Assembly (NCBI GenBank): GCA_947567075.1
Contig: CANOLZ010000010.1
Location: 1-34,533, forward strand
DNA from: an uncultured bacterium
Lineage (GTDB): Bacteria; Bacillota; Clostridia; Lachnospirales; Lachnospiraceae
Direction of reading: 5' to 3'
Length of the DNA: 34,533 nt
A program made the translations under genes and the position numbers. The notes under the pieces were generated by a model. That model ran no database searches, was not told the DNA's origin, and saw only the letters and a list, made by a program, of their open reading frames with translations. Positions 18,027 to 25,975 of this stretch are shown here, in pieces. How positions within the stretch are numbered: the stretch's first letter is position 1; the number at the start of each line of letters is the position of its first letter.

Positions 18027-18240
18027 ATGGTTAGCTTAATGACAGAAAAGAATACAGAAGAAGTATAGAAAATCTGGACAGATATTTCCAATTGGCCAAA
18101 GTGGGATGATTCCCAGAAAGTGGTAAATCAGCATCTGTAGAGATTTTAAGTTTATACAACTGCCAAGGGTTCAAGCATTTCTTTTCAGTCTATAAATATA
18201 AGTTATTCCGTACATTTTGACTCTCCCTATTTTTGAAGAA
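18027..18240 (+). pseudogene. Decayed SRPBCC-family (polyketide cyclase-like) gene
   Basis: Starting from ATG 18027, one frame reads MVSLMTEKNTEEV, a stop, then KIWTDISNWPKWDDSQKV, two further stops, and VYTTAKGSSISFQ. The pieces resemble the N-terminal part of SRPBCC proteins, which carry a W-K-x-W-[ST]-D-x-x-x-W-x-x-W-D pattern followed by a G-T-T-x-K segment. The first stop (TAG, 18066-18068) sits where a Trp is expected, one transition from TGG, and the third (TAA) would be a Lys codon. Similarity is lost after about 18195. The family call is from memory of the motif. Confidence 0.5.
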
Positions 18241-18325
18241 TGCCTAGGATTTATAAAAACACTCTGTATATATATGGAGCATAGAATATATATGCAATAT
18301 ATTAAAGGAAGAGTAGGCAAATTTC

Positions 18326-18354
18326 TTGCATTTTTATAGAAAAAAAATTATAAT
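18326..18354 (+). promoter_or_regulatory. Sigma-A promoter of rel
   Basis: TTGCAT (18326-18331) is followed after 17 bp by a perfect TATAAT (18349-18354). A 12-bp palindrome, ATATACGTATAT (18361-18372), begins 7 bp after the -10, where transcription should start, and could be an operator. The rel start codon is about 57 bp further on. Confidence 0.65.
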
Positions 18355-18428
18355 ATAAAAATATACGTATATATTGGCGTATACTGGGAAAAGGTCATGA
18401 TAAAAGGGCAAGATGGTTGGTGAGAAGT

Positions 18429-20720
18429 ATGGAAGAAGAAATTCAGAAATCAAAAGTAGAATTAACAATGGAAAAAGGAAGGGTTATTTCAGTGGCAGAG
18501 TTTTTAAGTCCTCATGAATTATATGAGGATTTAATTTGCCGCATAAAAAAATATCATCCTTCTGGGGACATAACATTAATTGAAAAGGCATACAAGATTG
18601 CCAGTGACGCCCACAAAGAGCAGGTAAGAAAATCAGGAGAGCCTTATATTATTCACCCTCTTTGTGTTGCCCTTATTTTGGCAGACTTAGAACTGGATAA
18701 AGAAACAATTGTAGCAGGGCTTCTTCATGATGTTGTGGAAGATACTATTATGACAGATCAGGAGATTGCAGATGTATTTGGCAGTGATGTGGCCCATTTA
18801 GTAGATGGGGTGACAAAATTGAGCCAGCTCACCTATGAGGGAGATAAAGTGGAACTTCAAGCTGAAAACTTAAGAAAAATGTTTTTAGCTATGGCAAAAG
18901 ACATCCGGGTCATTATGATAAAATTGGCAGACAGGCTCCATAATATGCGTACTTTAAAACATATGGCGAAAGAAAAGCAGATGGAGAAAGCAAGGGAGAC
19001 AATGGATATTTATGCACCCATTGCTCAAAGACTAGGGATATCCAAAATTAAAATAGAATTAGATGATTTATCATTAAAATATTTAAAGCCAGACGTATAT
19101 TATGATCTGGTTGATAAAATTGCAATCCGTAAAGGAGAGAGGGAAAAGTACGTTCAGAGCATTGTGGACGAGGTCAGTGTACACATTAAGAATGCAGGAA
19201 TCAAAGCAAAAATTGATGGAAGGGTAAAACATTTTTTTAGTATATATAAAAAAATGGTCAACCAGGATAAAACCATTGACCAAATATATGATTTGTTTGC
19301 CATCCGCATCATTGTGGACAGTGTGCGGGATTGCTATGGGGCCCTTGGGGTTATCCACGAAATGTATAAGCCAATACCAGGACGGTTTAAAGACTATATT
19401 GCTATGCCAAAGAAAAATATGTATCAATCCCTGCATACAACGTTAATCGGCCCTACAGGGCAGCCTTTTGAAATTCAAATCCGTACCTATGAAATGCATA
19501 AGACAGCAGAATATGGCATTGCCGCTCACTGGAAGTATAAGGAAGCTTCAGATGGAAAAAAGGTCACCCTTCAGGAAGAAGAAAAATTAAATTGGTTAAA
19601 GCAAATATTAGAATGGCAGAGGGATATGTCAGACAACAGGGAGTTCATGCATATTTTAAAAAGTGATCTGGATTTATTCTCTGATGATGTGTATTGTTTT
19701 ACTCCAACAGGAGATGTAAAAAGTTTACCAAAAGGTTCCACAACCATTGATTTTGCTTACAGTATTCATAGTGCAGTAGGAAATAAGATGATTGGAGCAA
19801 GAGTAAACGGAAGGCTCGTAACGATTGACTATGTAGTGAAAAACGGAGACCGCATTGAGATTTTAACATCTCAAAATTCCAAAGGACCTAGCAGAGATTG
19901 GCTGAATATAGTAAAGAGCACACAGGCTAGAAATAAAATCAACCAATGGTTTAAAAACCAATTAAAAGAAGACAATATTTTAAAGGGAAAAGAAATGCTT
20001 GCTTCCTACTGTAAAACAAAGGCTGTGAATATGACAGACTTAATGAAACCAGAATATATGGAAGCAGTCATGAAAAAATATGGATTTAGAGACTGGGATT
20101 CTGTGTTAGCAGCCATAGGTCATGGAGGGTTAAAGGAAGGCCAGATTATTAATAAGATGGCTGATTTGTATGGAAAAGACAGAAAGCAGGTAATGTCCGA
20201 TGAGGACGTCTTAAAGGAAGTAAGTGAACATACAAAGGCAAAAACCCAAGGACTTCAAGGAAGTGGAATTGTAGTAAGGGGCATTCACGATGTGGCAGTG
20301 CGGTTTTCAAAATGTTGCAGTCCATTACCTGGAGATGAGATTGTAGGTTTTGTCACAAGGGGAAGAGGGATTTCCATTCATCGGACGGACTGTGTAAATA
20401 TTATCCATATGAGTGAATTTGACCGGGTCAGGCTCATTGATGCAGAATGGGAGACAAAGGAAGAGCTGGCAGGAAAAGAAAAATATTTAGCAGAGATCAG
20501 CATTTTTGCGGATAATCGAAATGGACTTTTGGCCGATGTTTCTAAAGTACTTACAGAGAAAAATGTGGATATTCTTACAGTCAATTCTAGAACAAGCAAA
20601 CAGGGAAATGCGACGATTTCCTTATCCTTCGAAGTGAAGAATAAGGATGAACTAAAAAAGGTGATGGATCGTCTGCGTACAGTAGAAAGTGTTATTGATA
20701 TAACAAGATCTATTGGATAA
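18429..20720 (+). CDS. relA: Bifunctional (p)ppGpp synthetase/hydrolase
   Basis: A 763-aa long RelA/SpoT homologue controlling the stringent response. The hydrolase HD domain (about residues 40-200) has SGEPYIIHPL and LLHDVVEDT. The synthetase domain (about 230-370) has the KHFFSIYKKM region and PGRFKDYIAMPKKNMYQSLH. RFKD around residue 318 is the basic RXKD motif of bifunctional enzymes. TGS (DVYCFTPTGDVKSLPKGSTT), a Cys-rich zinc segment (RFSKCCSPLPGDE) and a C-terminal ACT domain follow. I start at ATG 18429, with GGTGAG nearby; a TTG at 18417 is less likely. It leads the rel-MBL-hemZ run, whose next gene is 18 nt away. Confidence 0.95.
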   Translation: MEEEIQKSKVELTMEKGRVISVAEFLSPHELYEDLICRIKKYHPSGDITLIEKAYKIASDAHKEQVRKSGEPYIIHPLCVALILADLELDKETIVAGLLHDVVEDTIMTDQEIADVFGSDVAHLVDGVTKLSQLTYEGDKVELQAENLRKMFLAMAKDIRVIMIKLADRLHNMRTLKHMAKEKQMEKARETMDIYAPIAQRLGISKIKIELDDLSLKYLKPDVYYDLVDKIAIRKGEREKYVQSIVDEVSVHIKNAGIKAKIDGRVKHFFSIYKKMVNQDKTIDQIYDLFAIRIIVDSVRDCYGALGVIHEMYKPIPGRFKDYIAMPKKNMYQSLHTTLIGPTGQPFEIQIRTYEMHKTAEYGIAAHWKYKEASDGKKVTLQEEEKLNWLKQILEWQRDMSDNREFMHILKSDLDLFSDDVYCFTPTGDVKSLPKGSTTIDFAYSIHSAVGNKMIGARVNGRLVTIDYVVKNGDRIEILTSQNSKGPSRDWLNIVKSTQARNKINQWFKNQLKEDNILKGKEMLASYCKTKAVNMTDLMKPEYMEAVMKKYGFRDWDSVLAAIGHGGLKEGQIINKMADLYGKDRKQVMSDEDVLKEVSEHTKAKTQGLQGSGIVVRGIHDVAVRFSKCCSPLPGDEIVGFVTRGRGISIHRTDCVNIIHMSEFDRVRLIDAEWETKEELAGKEKYLAEISIFADNRNGLLADVSKVLTEKNVDILTVNSRTSKQGNATISLSFEVKNKDELKKVMDRLRTVESVIDITRSIG

Positions 20721-20738
20721 CGAAAGGATGGAAGAAGA

Positions 20739-21362
20739 ATGGTTAAAGTAAACAGAATGGTTCTTGGACCAGTGGAGACAAACTGCTTTTATGCCTTTGT
20801 GGAAGGAAATAAAGAGGCGCTTGTCTTTGATCCGGGAGATCAAGGAGAAAGGGTATATGAAAGGCTGAAAGGAGAAGGACTTATTGTAAAAGGGATTTTA
20901 CTCACCCACGGCCATTTTGATCATATTTCTGGTGTAGAAAAACTAAGGGCATTATCAGGAGCTAAAGTGTACGCCTCAAAGGAAGAAAAAGAAATTTGTG
21001 AGAGACCAGAGCTAAACTGTTCCAGCCAGATGGGAAGGCCAGTAAAAATTCAGGTGGATTTTTTCCTAAAAGATGAGGAGATATTGGAAATAGCAGGGAT
21101 GAAAATCAAAACTCTCTATACGCCAGGACACACAAAAGGAGGAGTATGCTATTATATAGAGGAGGAAGGGATTCTTGTAAGCGGCGATACTCTTTTTCAA
21201 GACTCAGTAGGAAGAACAGATTTACCTACAGGAAATATGGGAACTCTCGTCCGTTCTATTAAAGAAAGGATTTTTGTACTCCCTGATAACGTACAAATAT
21301 ATCCAGGCCATGGAGATGTCACTACTGTGGCCCATGAAAAAGCCTATAATCCTTTTGTATAA
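20739..21362 (+). CDS. MBL-fold metallo-hydrolase (glyoxalase II-like)
   Basis: A 207-aa cytoplasmic metallo-beta-lactamase-fold hydrolase. The metal motif is LTHGHFDHISG, with further ligands in TPGHTKGGV, SGDTLF and the C-terminal YPGHGD. The family includes hydroxyacylglutathione hydrolases, but low-GC anaerobes often lack glutathione, so the substrate is open. AAAGGATGGAAGAAG precedes the ATG. It lies 18 nt after rel and 13 nt before hemZ. Confidence 0.88.
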   Translation: MVKVNRMVLGPVETNCFYAFVEGNKEALVFDPGDQGERVYERLKGEGLIVKGILLTHGHFDHISGVEKLRALSGAKVYASKEEKEICERPELNCSSQMGRPVKIQVDFFLKDEEILEIAGMKIKTLYTPGHTKGGVCYYIEEEGILVSGDTLFQDSVGRTDLPTGNMGTLVRSIKERIFVLPDNVQIYPGHGDVTTVAHEKAYNPFV

Positions 21363-21375
21363 AAAGGAGAGGGCA

Positions 21376-22791
21376 ATGCTTTTAATTACAATGAATCAAG
21401 AACAATATGAATATGACGTTCATTCTCTTGTAAAAGCTTTTTATCCCTTAGAGGAAGTCCAAGTAAAAAAAGAGGGGGAACTTCCTTTTATAGATATAAA
21501 GTACAAGGAGGCCTCCATTTCTTTTACAATGAAAAATCAAAAAAGAGAGATTAAGGTAAATAGGGAAGACAGGATAGGGACGAAAAATAAGTTGAAAAGA
21601 GAGCTATATGAGTTATTATCTCAGGAAACGAAAAAAAACCTTCCTTGGGGAACATTGACAGGCATCCGTCCAGTGAAGCTTACTATGAAGCTTTTGGAGG
21701 CTGGGAAGGAGGAGAGGGAGGTAAGAGAATATTTAAAAGAAAATTATTTGCTCTCCAATAAAAAATTAGAACTTTCCCTTGAAATTGCTAAGAGGGAGAG
21801 ACAAATGGTAAGTCAGTTTCATAGATTGGATGGATACAGCCTATACATAGGAATTCCTTTTTGTCCTACAACATGTCTATACTGTTCTTTTCCCTCCTAT
21901 CCTATTCATCAATGGAAGGAAAGGGTGAAAGACTATCTGGAGGCTTTAGAAAAGGAAATAAAGGGTACATGGAGCATTTTTAAAGAAAAAAAGCTGGATA
22001 CCATTTATATAGGGGGAGGAACGCCTACATCTCTTGAGCCAGAGGAGCTTTCTTGTTTGCTATCCATGGTTGAGAAGCATTTTCGTATAAAGGAAGCCTT
22101 AGAATTTACTGTAGAGGCAGGACGTCCTGACACAATGACAAGGGAGAAACTTAAGACCCTTAGGGAATATGGCATGGAGAGAATATCCATTAATCCCCAG
22201 ACAATGGAGGAGAGCACTTTAAAGTTAATTGGAAGAACCCACAGTAAGGAGCAAGTAAAAGAAGCCTTTTTCCTAGCAAGAGAGCTGGGTTTTTCTAATA
22301 TAAACATGGATTTGATTTTAGGTCTTCCAGGAGAAGGAACAAGAGAGGTAAGGAAGACGATAGAAGAAGTGAAAAAAATGGATCCTGATAGTTTAACAGT
22401 CCATTCTTTAGCAGTAAAGAGAGCTTCCAAATTAGGGCAGTGGATGGAGGAGCATCCAGAACAGCTTCTACGAAATAATGAGGAGATGATGGATATTCCT
22501 TATGAAGGGGCAAGGCAGATGGGACTTTTGCCCTATTATTTATACCGGCAAAAAAATATAGCAGGAAATTTTGAAAATGTTGGTTATGCAAAGCCAGGGA
22601 AATATGGTCTGTATAACATTGTGACAATGGAAGAAGTGCAGAGCATAGCAGCTTTTGGGGCAGGAAGCATCTCAAAACGGGTTTATCCAGATGGAAAAAT
22701 TGAACGGTGTGAGAATGTAAAAGATGTTGCCCAATATATTGAGAGAATTGAGGAAATGATAGAAAGAAAGCGTGTATTGTTTCGTGATTAA
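21376..22791 (+). CDS. hemZ: Coproporphyrinogen dehydrogenase HemZ-like radical SAM protein
   Basis: A 471-aa radical SAM protein of the HemN/HemZ group. The cluster motif CPTTCLYCSF (CX3CX2C) lies near residue 166. IYIGGGTPTSLEPEEL and an MDLILGLPGEG segment follow, as in HemN relatives. The N-terminal 150 residues match the HemZ pattern, ending LPWGTLTGIRPVKL. Whether it acts on coproporphyrinogen here is uncertain, since no other heme gene is present. The start is ATG 21376 with AAAAAGGAGAGGG 5 nt upstream; the frame continues upstream only into the MBL gene. The expected downstream neighbour hisS is displaced by about 3.2 kb of accessory DNA. Confidence 0.88.
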   Translation: MLLITMNQEQYEYDVHSLVKAFYPLEEVQVKKEGELPFIDIKYKEASISFTMKNQKREIKVNREDRIGTKNKLKRELYELLSQETKKNLPWGTLTGIRPVKLTMKLLEAGKEEREVREYLKENYLLSNKKLELSLEIAKRERQMVSQFHRLDGYSLYIGIPFCPTTCLYCSFPSYPIHQWKERVKDYLEALEKEIKGTWSIFKEKKLDTIYIGGGTPTSLEPEELSCLLSMVEKHFRIKEALEFTVEAGRPDTMTREKLKTLREYGMERISINPQTMEESTLKLIGRTHSKEQVKEAFFLARELGFSNINMDLILGLPGEGTREVRKTIEEVKKMDPDSLTVHSLAVKRASKLGQWMEEHPEQLLRNNEEMMDIPYEGARQMGLLPYYLYRQKNIAGNFENVGYAKPGKYGLYNIVTMEEVQSIAAFGAGSISKRVYPDGKIERCENVKDVAQYIERIEEMIERKRVLFRD

Positions 22792-23109
22792 AATTCAAAA
22801 CTTGGACGAACATTGCTACCTATAGATGGGATTTAAGGATAGGAAAAACTAGTGCTAATCCACAGGTGATTAAGGAACGTTTCAGAAATAATGGATGCCC
22901 TCCTTTTTGTCATCTATCAAGAAGGATTTCAGCCTTTTAGTGGAATGTGTAAAGCAGGTATTTCATTTAAAGAAAAGACGATTCAAAACATAAACAACAC
23001 ATAGCTAGGAGAGGAGGGGGAAACAAGAGACATAGTTTCCTCTTTCTAGTAAGCAGAAAGAGGAAAGGAGTATGTGCTTTATTTTCTCCCGTTAATAAAA
23101 TGCCTACTG
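22792..23109. other. Non-coding gap with two competing hairpins
   Basis: No gene is convincing. TTTCCTCTTTCT (23036-23047) pairs perfectly over 12 bp with AGAAAGAGGAAA (23055-23066), loop AGTAAGC. The same arm can instead pair upstream, with GGAAAC at 23019-23024 against GTTTCC at 23035-23040, extended by G-U pairs. A short open frame around 22890-23003 (MDALLFVIYQEGFQPF...) has no recognisable relative. Neither hairpin has a clear adjacent U-tract. It may be the 3' end of the hemZ transcript or a border of the insert. Confidence 0.5.
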
Positions 23110-24657
23110 TTATAAAATGCCATATTCTTCAAAGAGTTTATTTCTATAATTTGTATCTTCCAAAACATGGTTCAAATCATCAAGGCGGTTTTCTGATAGG
23201 AGTATTTTGATTAAAGAAGCCATCTGTTTGTTGCCTTCCTCACGCCTTAATTTAATATTTTCTCTGTCCCGCTGTAACAAAGTCATATACTCAACTTCCA
23301 GTTTTTTTTGTTTTATTTCGGTTACTCTTTTATGGATCTCTTTTATAAGTAAGCTGCTAGACTGCGCTGCGAAAGCATCGGTAGTATTTTCCACATAGGA
23401 GAGGAACTCCAGCATTTCCATATCCACATCATCCATGACTCCTTTAGTATTCAGGAAAATCTTAGTGGTGCCATCTCCCAATGTAAGAGAGGGGTTCTCC
23501 CTGCATCGGTTTTCAAAGGTGTAAATGTGCTGTCTGACAGAAAAGGGATCAAAGGTGCAGATGAAGATAATGAAAGTTTTCTTCAGATCTTTGTAGCTCT
23601 CTCCAGCAGAAATTTGGTCTGAGTCAATGTTACTTTGGTAAAATCTTGATCTTCTGGGAAGCTCCTTTTTCCTTCCCCGCTGCATTTCTACATTGTAAAC
23701 AGTGCCTTGATCATCTTGGACGTAGACATCAAGACGGATGCCCTTGCCATCAAGGAGGACATCGATAGTCTTCTGGGTGACAGTATCTGTAACGTTCAGC
23801 TGTCCAATGAGCAGGGGAGACAGAGGATTATGGAGCTTATTGTTTTCAAATGCCTTATGTGGGTTTTTGTTTGCATAACAATATTTACAACTGTTCATAC
23901 AAGTATCGTAGGCGCCAATATCACGACTTTCGATGCAATGGCAGCCCTGCCTCATTCCTTTGTGTTTCAGATTCTTGAATGTTATGCCATTTGCCTGTCC
24001 AAGAATATCAAGTGTTATACATCCTGATGAATGGATGCCATAAGAGGTAAAACTTCCATTTGTTCCACAAGTTTGAATAGAAATATTCTGCTTCTTTGCA
24101 ATGGTTCCAAGTCCTTTGGCAAGTATTCTCTTATCCTCCTTAGTAAGAGGGATGAGCTCAGGCATAGTTGTCTTTAGCTTTTTATACATCTCAACAAAGC
24201 TGAAAATGCAGCGGTCAATGTAGGGAGCAAGTATATTTGCCATATATGAAAAGGTTTGTAAATGCATTTCAACTGTGTACTTTTCGGTTAAGAGTATGGG
24301 ATCATATCTCCAAGCAATACGTTTTTTGCCAACCTGCTTTGACAGTTTTATAAGAGTTTCCATACTCTCATCAATAGATGGAGCGCCTGGTTCTGTATCT
24401 TTTTTGTAGGCGGTAATCGTGTAATGGAAATAGGTATGGAATTTGTCCGTGATTTCCTGGAGCCTTGGTAAAATCGGTTTATAGTTCTTAGAGCAGAACA
24501 CAACGCAATCCACCTTATCTGGCGTCAGTTGATAGCGGTTTACCTTGTTGGGAAACAGGGGATTACGGGTTAAAACATAGCCCTCATGAAATCTGTTTAA
24601 AAGCCAGTCAGTATAATACTGAACAGTGTCAGTTCTTGCGCCAGTGTTAATAATCAT
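23110..24657 (-). CDS. DUF1848 protein fused to Rpn/PD-(D/E)XK transposase-type nuclease
   Basis: A 515-aa chimera. Residues 1 to about 287 are DUF1848, running from MIINTGARTDTVQYY through a radical-SAM-like cysteine region, GCHCIESRDIGAYDTC then MNSCKYCYAN. This gives CX3CX2C at C253, C257 and C260. From about residue 290 it becomes the catalytic part of the Rpn/PDDEXK_2 family: IRLDVYVQDDQGTVYNVEMQ with D310, E324 and Q326, then FICTFDPF, IYTFENRC and FLNTKG. About 50 N-terminal residues usual for Rpn proteins are missing, as is the DUF1848 tail. There is no stop or frame change at the junction (near nt 23790). It overlaps marR by 4 nt, with AGGAGGGGAGCTT before its ATG. Confidence 0.85.
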   Translation of the reverse strand: MIINTGARTDTVQYYTDWLLNRFHEGYVLTRNPLFPNKVNRYQLTPDKVDCVVFCSKNYKPILPRLQEITDKFHTYFHYTITAYKKDTEPGAPSIDESMETLIKLSKQVGKKRIAWRYDPILLTEKYTVEMHLQTFSYMANILAPYIDRCIFSFVEMYKKLKTTMPELIPLTKEDKRILAKGLGTIAKKQNISIQTCGTNGSFTSYGIHSSGCITLDILGQANGITFKNLKHKGMRQGCHCIESRDIGAYDTCMNSCKYCYANKNPHKAFENNKLHNPLSPLLIGQLNVTDTVTQKTIDVLLDGKGIRLDVYVQDDQGTVYNVEMQRGRKKELPRRSRFYQSNIDSDQISAGESYKDLKKTFIIFICTFDPFSVRQHIYTFENRCRENPSLTLGDGTTKIFLNTKGVMDDVDMEMLEFLSYVENTTDAFAAQSSSLLIKEIHKRVTEIKQKKLEVEYMTLLQRDRENIKLRREEGNKQMASLIKILLSENRLDDLNHVLEDTNYRNKLFEEYGIL

Positions 24658-25115
24658 AAGCTCCCCTCCTTTATTTTATCAAATCTGCTCTGCATTTCAT
24701 TTGAAAATAGGGTAGTAAGCCGCACAAGCTCTCTTATGTCAGTCTCAGATAGTTCTGACATAGCGTCAATCTCTGCTTTTGCAGCAGGGGGAATAATTGG
24801 TTCTGTGTATTTGATACCTATGTCAGTCAAGTGGATGACCTTATTTCTTCGGTCTTTTTCCCCTTCCCTTAAAGTCAAATAGCCAAGTTTTAGAAATTTT
24901 TTGATAATGGCGCTAATAGTCTGTTTTGTAGCAGATAAACGTTCACAAATATCTGATTGCAGACAGCCTTCAGGTGCAAACCAAATGATATCTAACACAA
25001 ATAATTCCTTTGCTGTCAAACCATGTTTCCTTGCATATAATTCATAGGCGGCAAATTGGATATCCCTTAGCTTGCAGTATTCATTGACATATCTTCTTAT
25101 TTCTTCCCTTTCCAT
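24654..25115 (-). CDS. MarR-family transcriptional regulator
   Basis: A 153-aa winged-helix regulator. The recognition helix region reads LSATKQTISAIIKKFLKLGY, and the wing is LREGEKDRRNKVIHLTDIG; both are typical of MarR. AAAAGGAGAACCTTT lies before the ATG. Its stop overlaps the start of the DUF1848 fusion gene (ATGA), so the two form one operon. The inverted repeat at 25141-25160, just upstream, is the likely autoregulatory operator. The inducing ligand is unknown. Confidence 0.92.
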   Translation of the reverse strand: MEREEIRRYVNEYCKLRDIQFAAYELYARKHGLTAKELFVLDIIWFAPEGCLQSDICERLSATKQTISAIIKKFLKLGYLTLREGEKDRRNKVIHLTDIGIKYTEPIIPPAAKAEIDAMSELSETDIRELVRLTTLFSNEMQSRFDKIKEGSL

Positions 25116-25140
25116 AAAGGTTCTCCTTTTAAAATATTTG

Positions 25141-25160
25141 ATAGTCTTATATTTGACTAT
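25141..25160. promoter_or_regulatory. Probable MarR operator
   Basis: ATAGTC (25141-25146) and GACTAT (25155-25160) are perfect inverted repeats with an 8-bp AT spacer. The element lies directly downstream of the -10 of the marR promoter, over the expected transcription start, where a bound dimer would block initiation. Confidence 0.65.
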
Positions 25161-25189
25161 AAATTAGCATAAGTATTCTTCAGTGTCAA
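25161..25189 (-). promoter_or_regulatory. Sigma-A promoter of the marR-DUF1848 operon
   Basis: Read on the minus strand, a perfect TTGACA (25189-25184) is followed after 17 bp by TAATTT (25166-25161). TGC before the -10 gives an extended -10. The start codon of marR is about 45 bp further downstream. Confidence 0.75.
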
Positions 25190-25706
25190 TGAGATTCGAT
25201 TTTTTTCAAATTTAGCGTAAGCTTTTGAGACTCAAAAAACGGGCAGTAAACCTTTGCAAGGAAGGAATTTGACCAAACATATTCTCTAAGGGATATAGGA
25301 CAGATACTGCTCTGCTTACAGCAAGAAATGAATAGGACAAGGTATTTCATTAAAATATAATGTTTTGTTTTACTAGACTGCATAGATGTAAGGAGAGAGT
25401 ATTTTCTATAAAAAGAGTAAAAGGAGACATAGGGCAATACATGGAAAGATAGAAAAAATAAAAACGGAAAAGAGGAATTGCTTTTATCCTATACAAACAT
25501 TAAGATATCGTTGATTGGCTCTTGACTTTTTTGTCATACAAAAATATAATAATAACTTAGGAATAAATGAGAGAAACATTTGGAAAGTTTCCCACTAAAA
25601 TTTTGATTAGCAGGTCAGGTGTGGGAAGAAGAAATGCCTCATAAGTCATTTGTTTACTTTGTAAATAGGATGCCTGGGACTTACTGTTTTCAGGCAAAGG
25701 AAAGGC
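25190..25706. other. Intergenic region before the RHH gene and hisS
   Basis: About 0.5 kb lies between divergent transcripts. No convincing gene was seen in 25190-25500, which is AT-rich. A strong promoter lies at 25522-25550. The leader that follows has a small hairpin, TGCCTG (25671-25676) with CAGGCA (25691-25696), just before the ribosome site of the RHH gene. No T-box core sequence was seen. Confidence 0.6.
25522..25550 (+). promoter_or_regulatory. Strong sigma-A promoter driving RHH gene and probably hisS-aspS
   Basis: TTGACT (25522-25527), a 17-bp spacer and a perfect TATAAT (25545-25550) make this the closest promoter match in the window. It is about 155 bp before the small RHH gene. 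No other promoter is evident before hisS, so hisS and aspS probably depend on it now that they are separated from hemZ. Confidence 0.75.
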
Positions 25707-25898
25707 ATGGTTAGGAATATGTCAAAAGCAGGTCGTCCAAAGGCAAAAGTAACAAAAGAAAAAGTAGTAAGTGTGAGAATGAAGCCAGAGGATTATGCAA
25801 AAGTCAAACAATATGCCCAATCCTCAAACAAGACTATTACCCAAGTGATGCAAGAAGGTATTACAAAGCTTATTGACGAAGACAAGAAAGGTCAATAA
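25707..25898 (+). CDS. Small ribbon-helix-helix (CopG/Arc-like) protein
   Basis: A 63-aa protein reading MSKAGRPKAKV, then KVVSVRMKPEDYAKVKQYA and an ITQVMQEGITKLI helix. That is the strand-helix-helix layout of CopG/MetJ/Arc DNA-binding proteins. Such proteins often act as antitoxins or plasmid/element regulators, but no toxin gene is adjacent. AAAGGA 5 nt before ATG 25707 supports this start; the second ATG, 25719 (MSKAGRPK), is an alternative. It lies 77 nt before hisS, inside the displaced hemZ-hisS gap. Confidence 0.72.
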   Translation: MVRNMSKAGRPKAKVTKEKVVSVRMKPEDYAKVKQYAQSSNKTITQVMQEGITKLIDEDKKGQ

Positions 25899-25975
25899 AT
25901 ATACTTTGATTGAAAAGCTGTGAATATTAAGAGAAAGAAGAGACTGGGAATCATGCAAAGGAAAGGAGAAAAACA

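Larger units (their letters stand above)
17727..18428. other. 0.7 kb divergent intergenic region
   Basis: This gap between the ABC-F gene and rel is very AT-rich. It holds a promoter on each side, a short imperfect inverted repeat (AACGG/CCGTT, 17752-17770) in the ABC-F leader, the decayed SRPBCC-like gene at 18027-18240, and runs of alternating TA around 18265-18310. No intact gene was found, and positions 17830-18000 show nothing recognisable. Confidence 0.7.

Noticed and set aside
18417-18428. TTG start for rel
   Set aside because: ATG 18429 has a closer ribosome site and gives the usual N-terminus.
21274-21375. Upstream extension of the hemZ frame
   Set aside because: It is the shifted frame of the MBL gene end; AAAAAGGAGAGGG precedes ATG 21376.
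22295-22813. Minus-strand open frame opposite hemZ
   Set aside because: It is the reverse shadow of the hemZ coding sequence, with no ribosome site or family motif.
23110-25115. Complete insertion sequence around the Rpn domain
   Set aside because: No flanking inverted repeats or target duplication were seen, and the Rpn N-terminus is missing.
25551-25975. T-box leader for hisS
   Set aside because: No T-box core sequence or following terminator was found.
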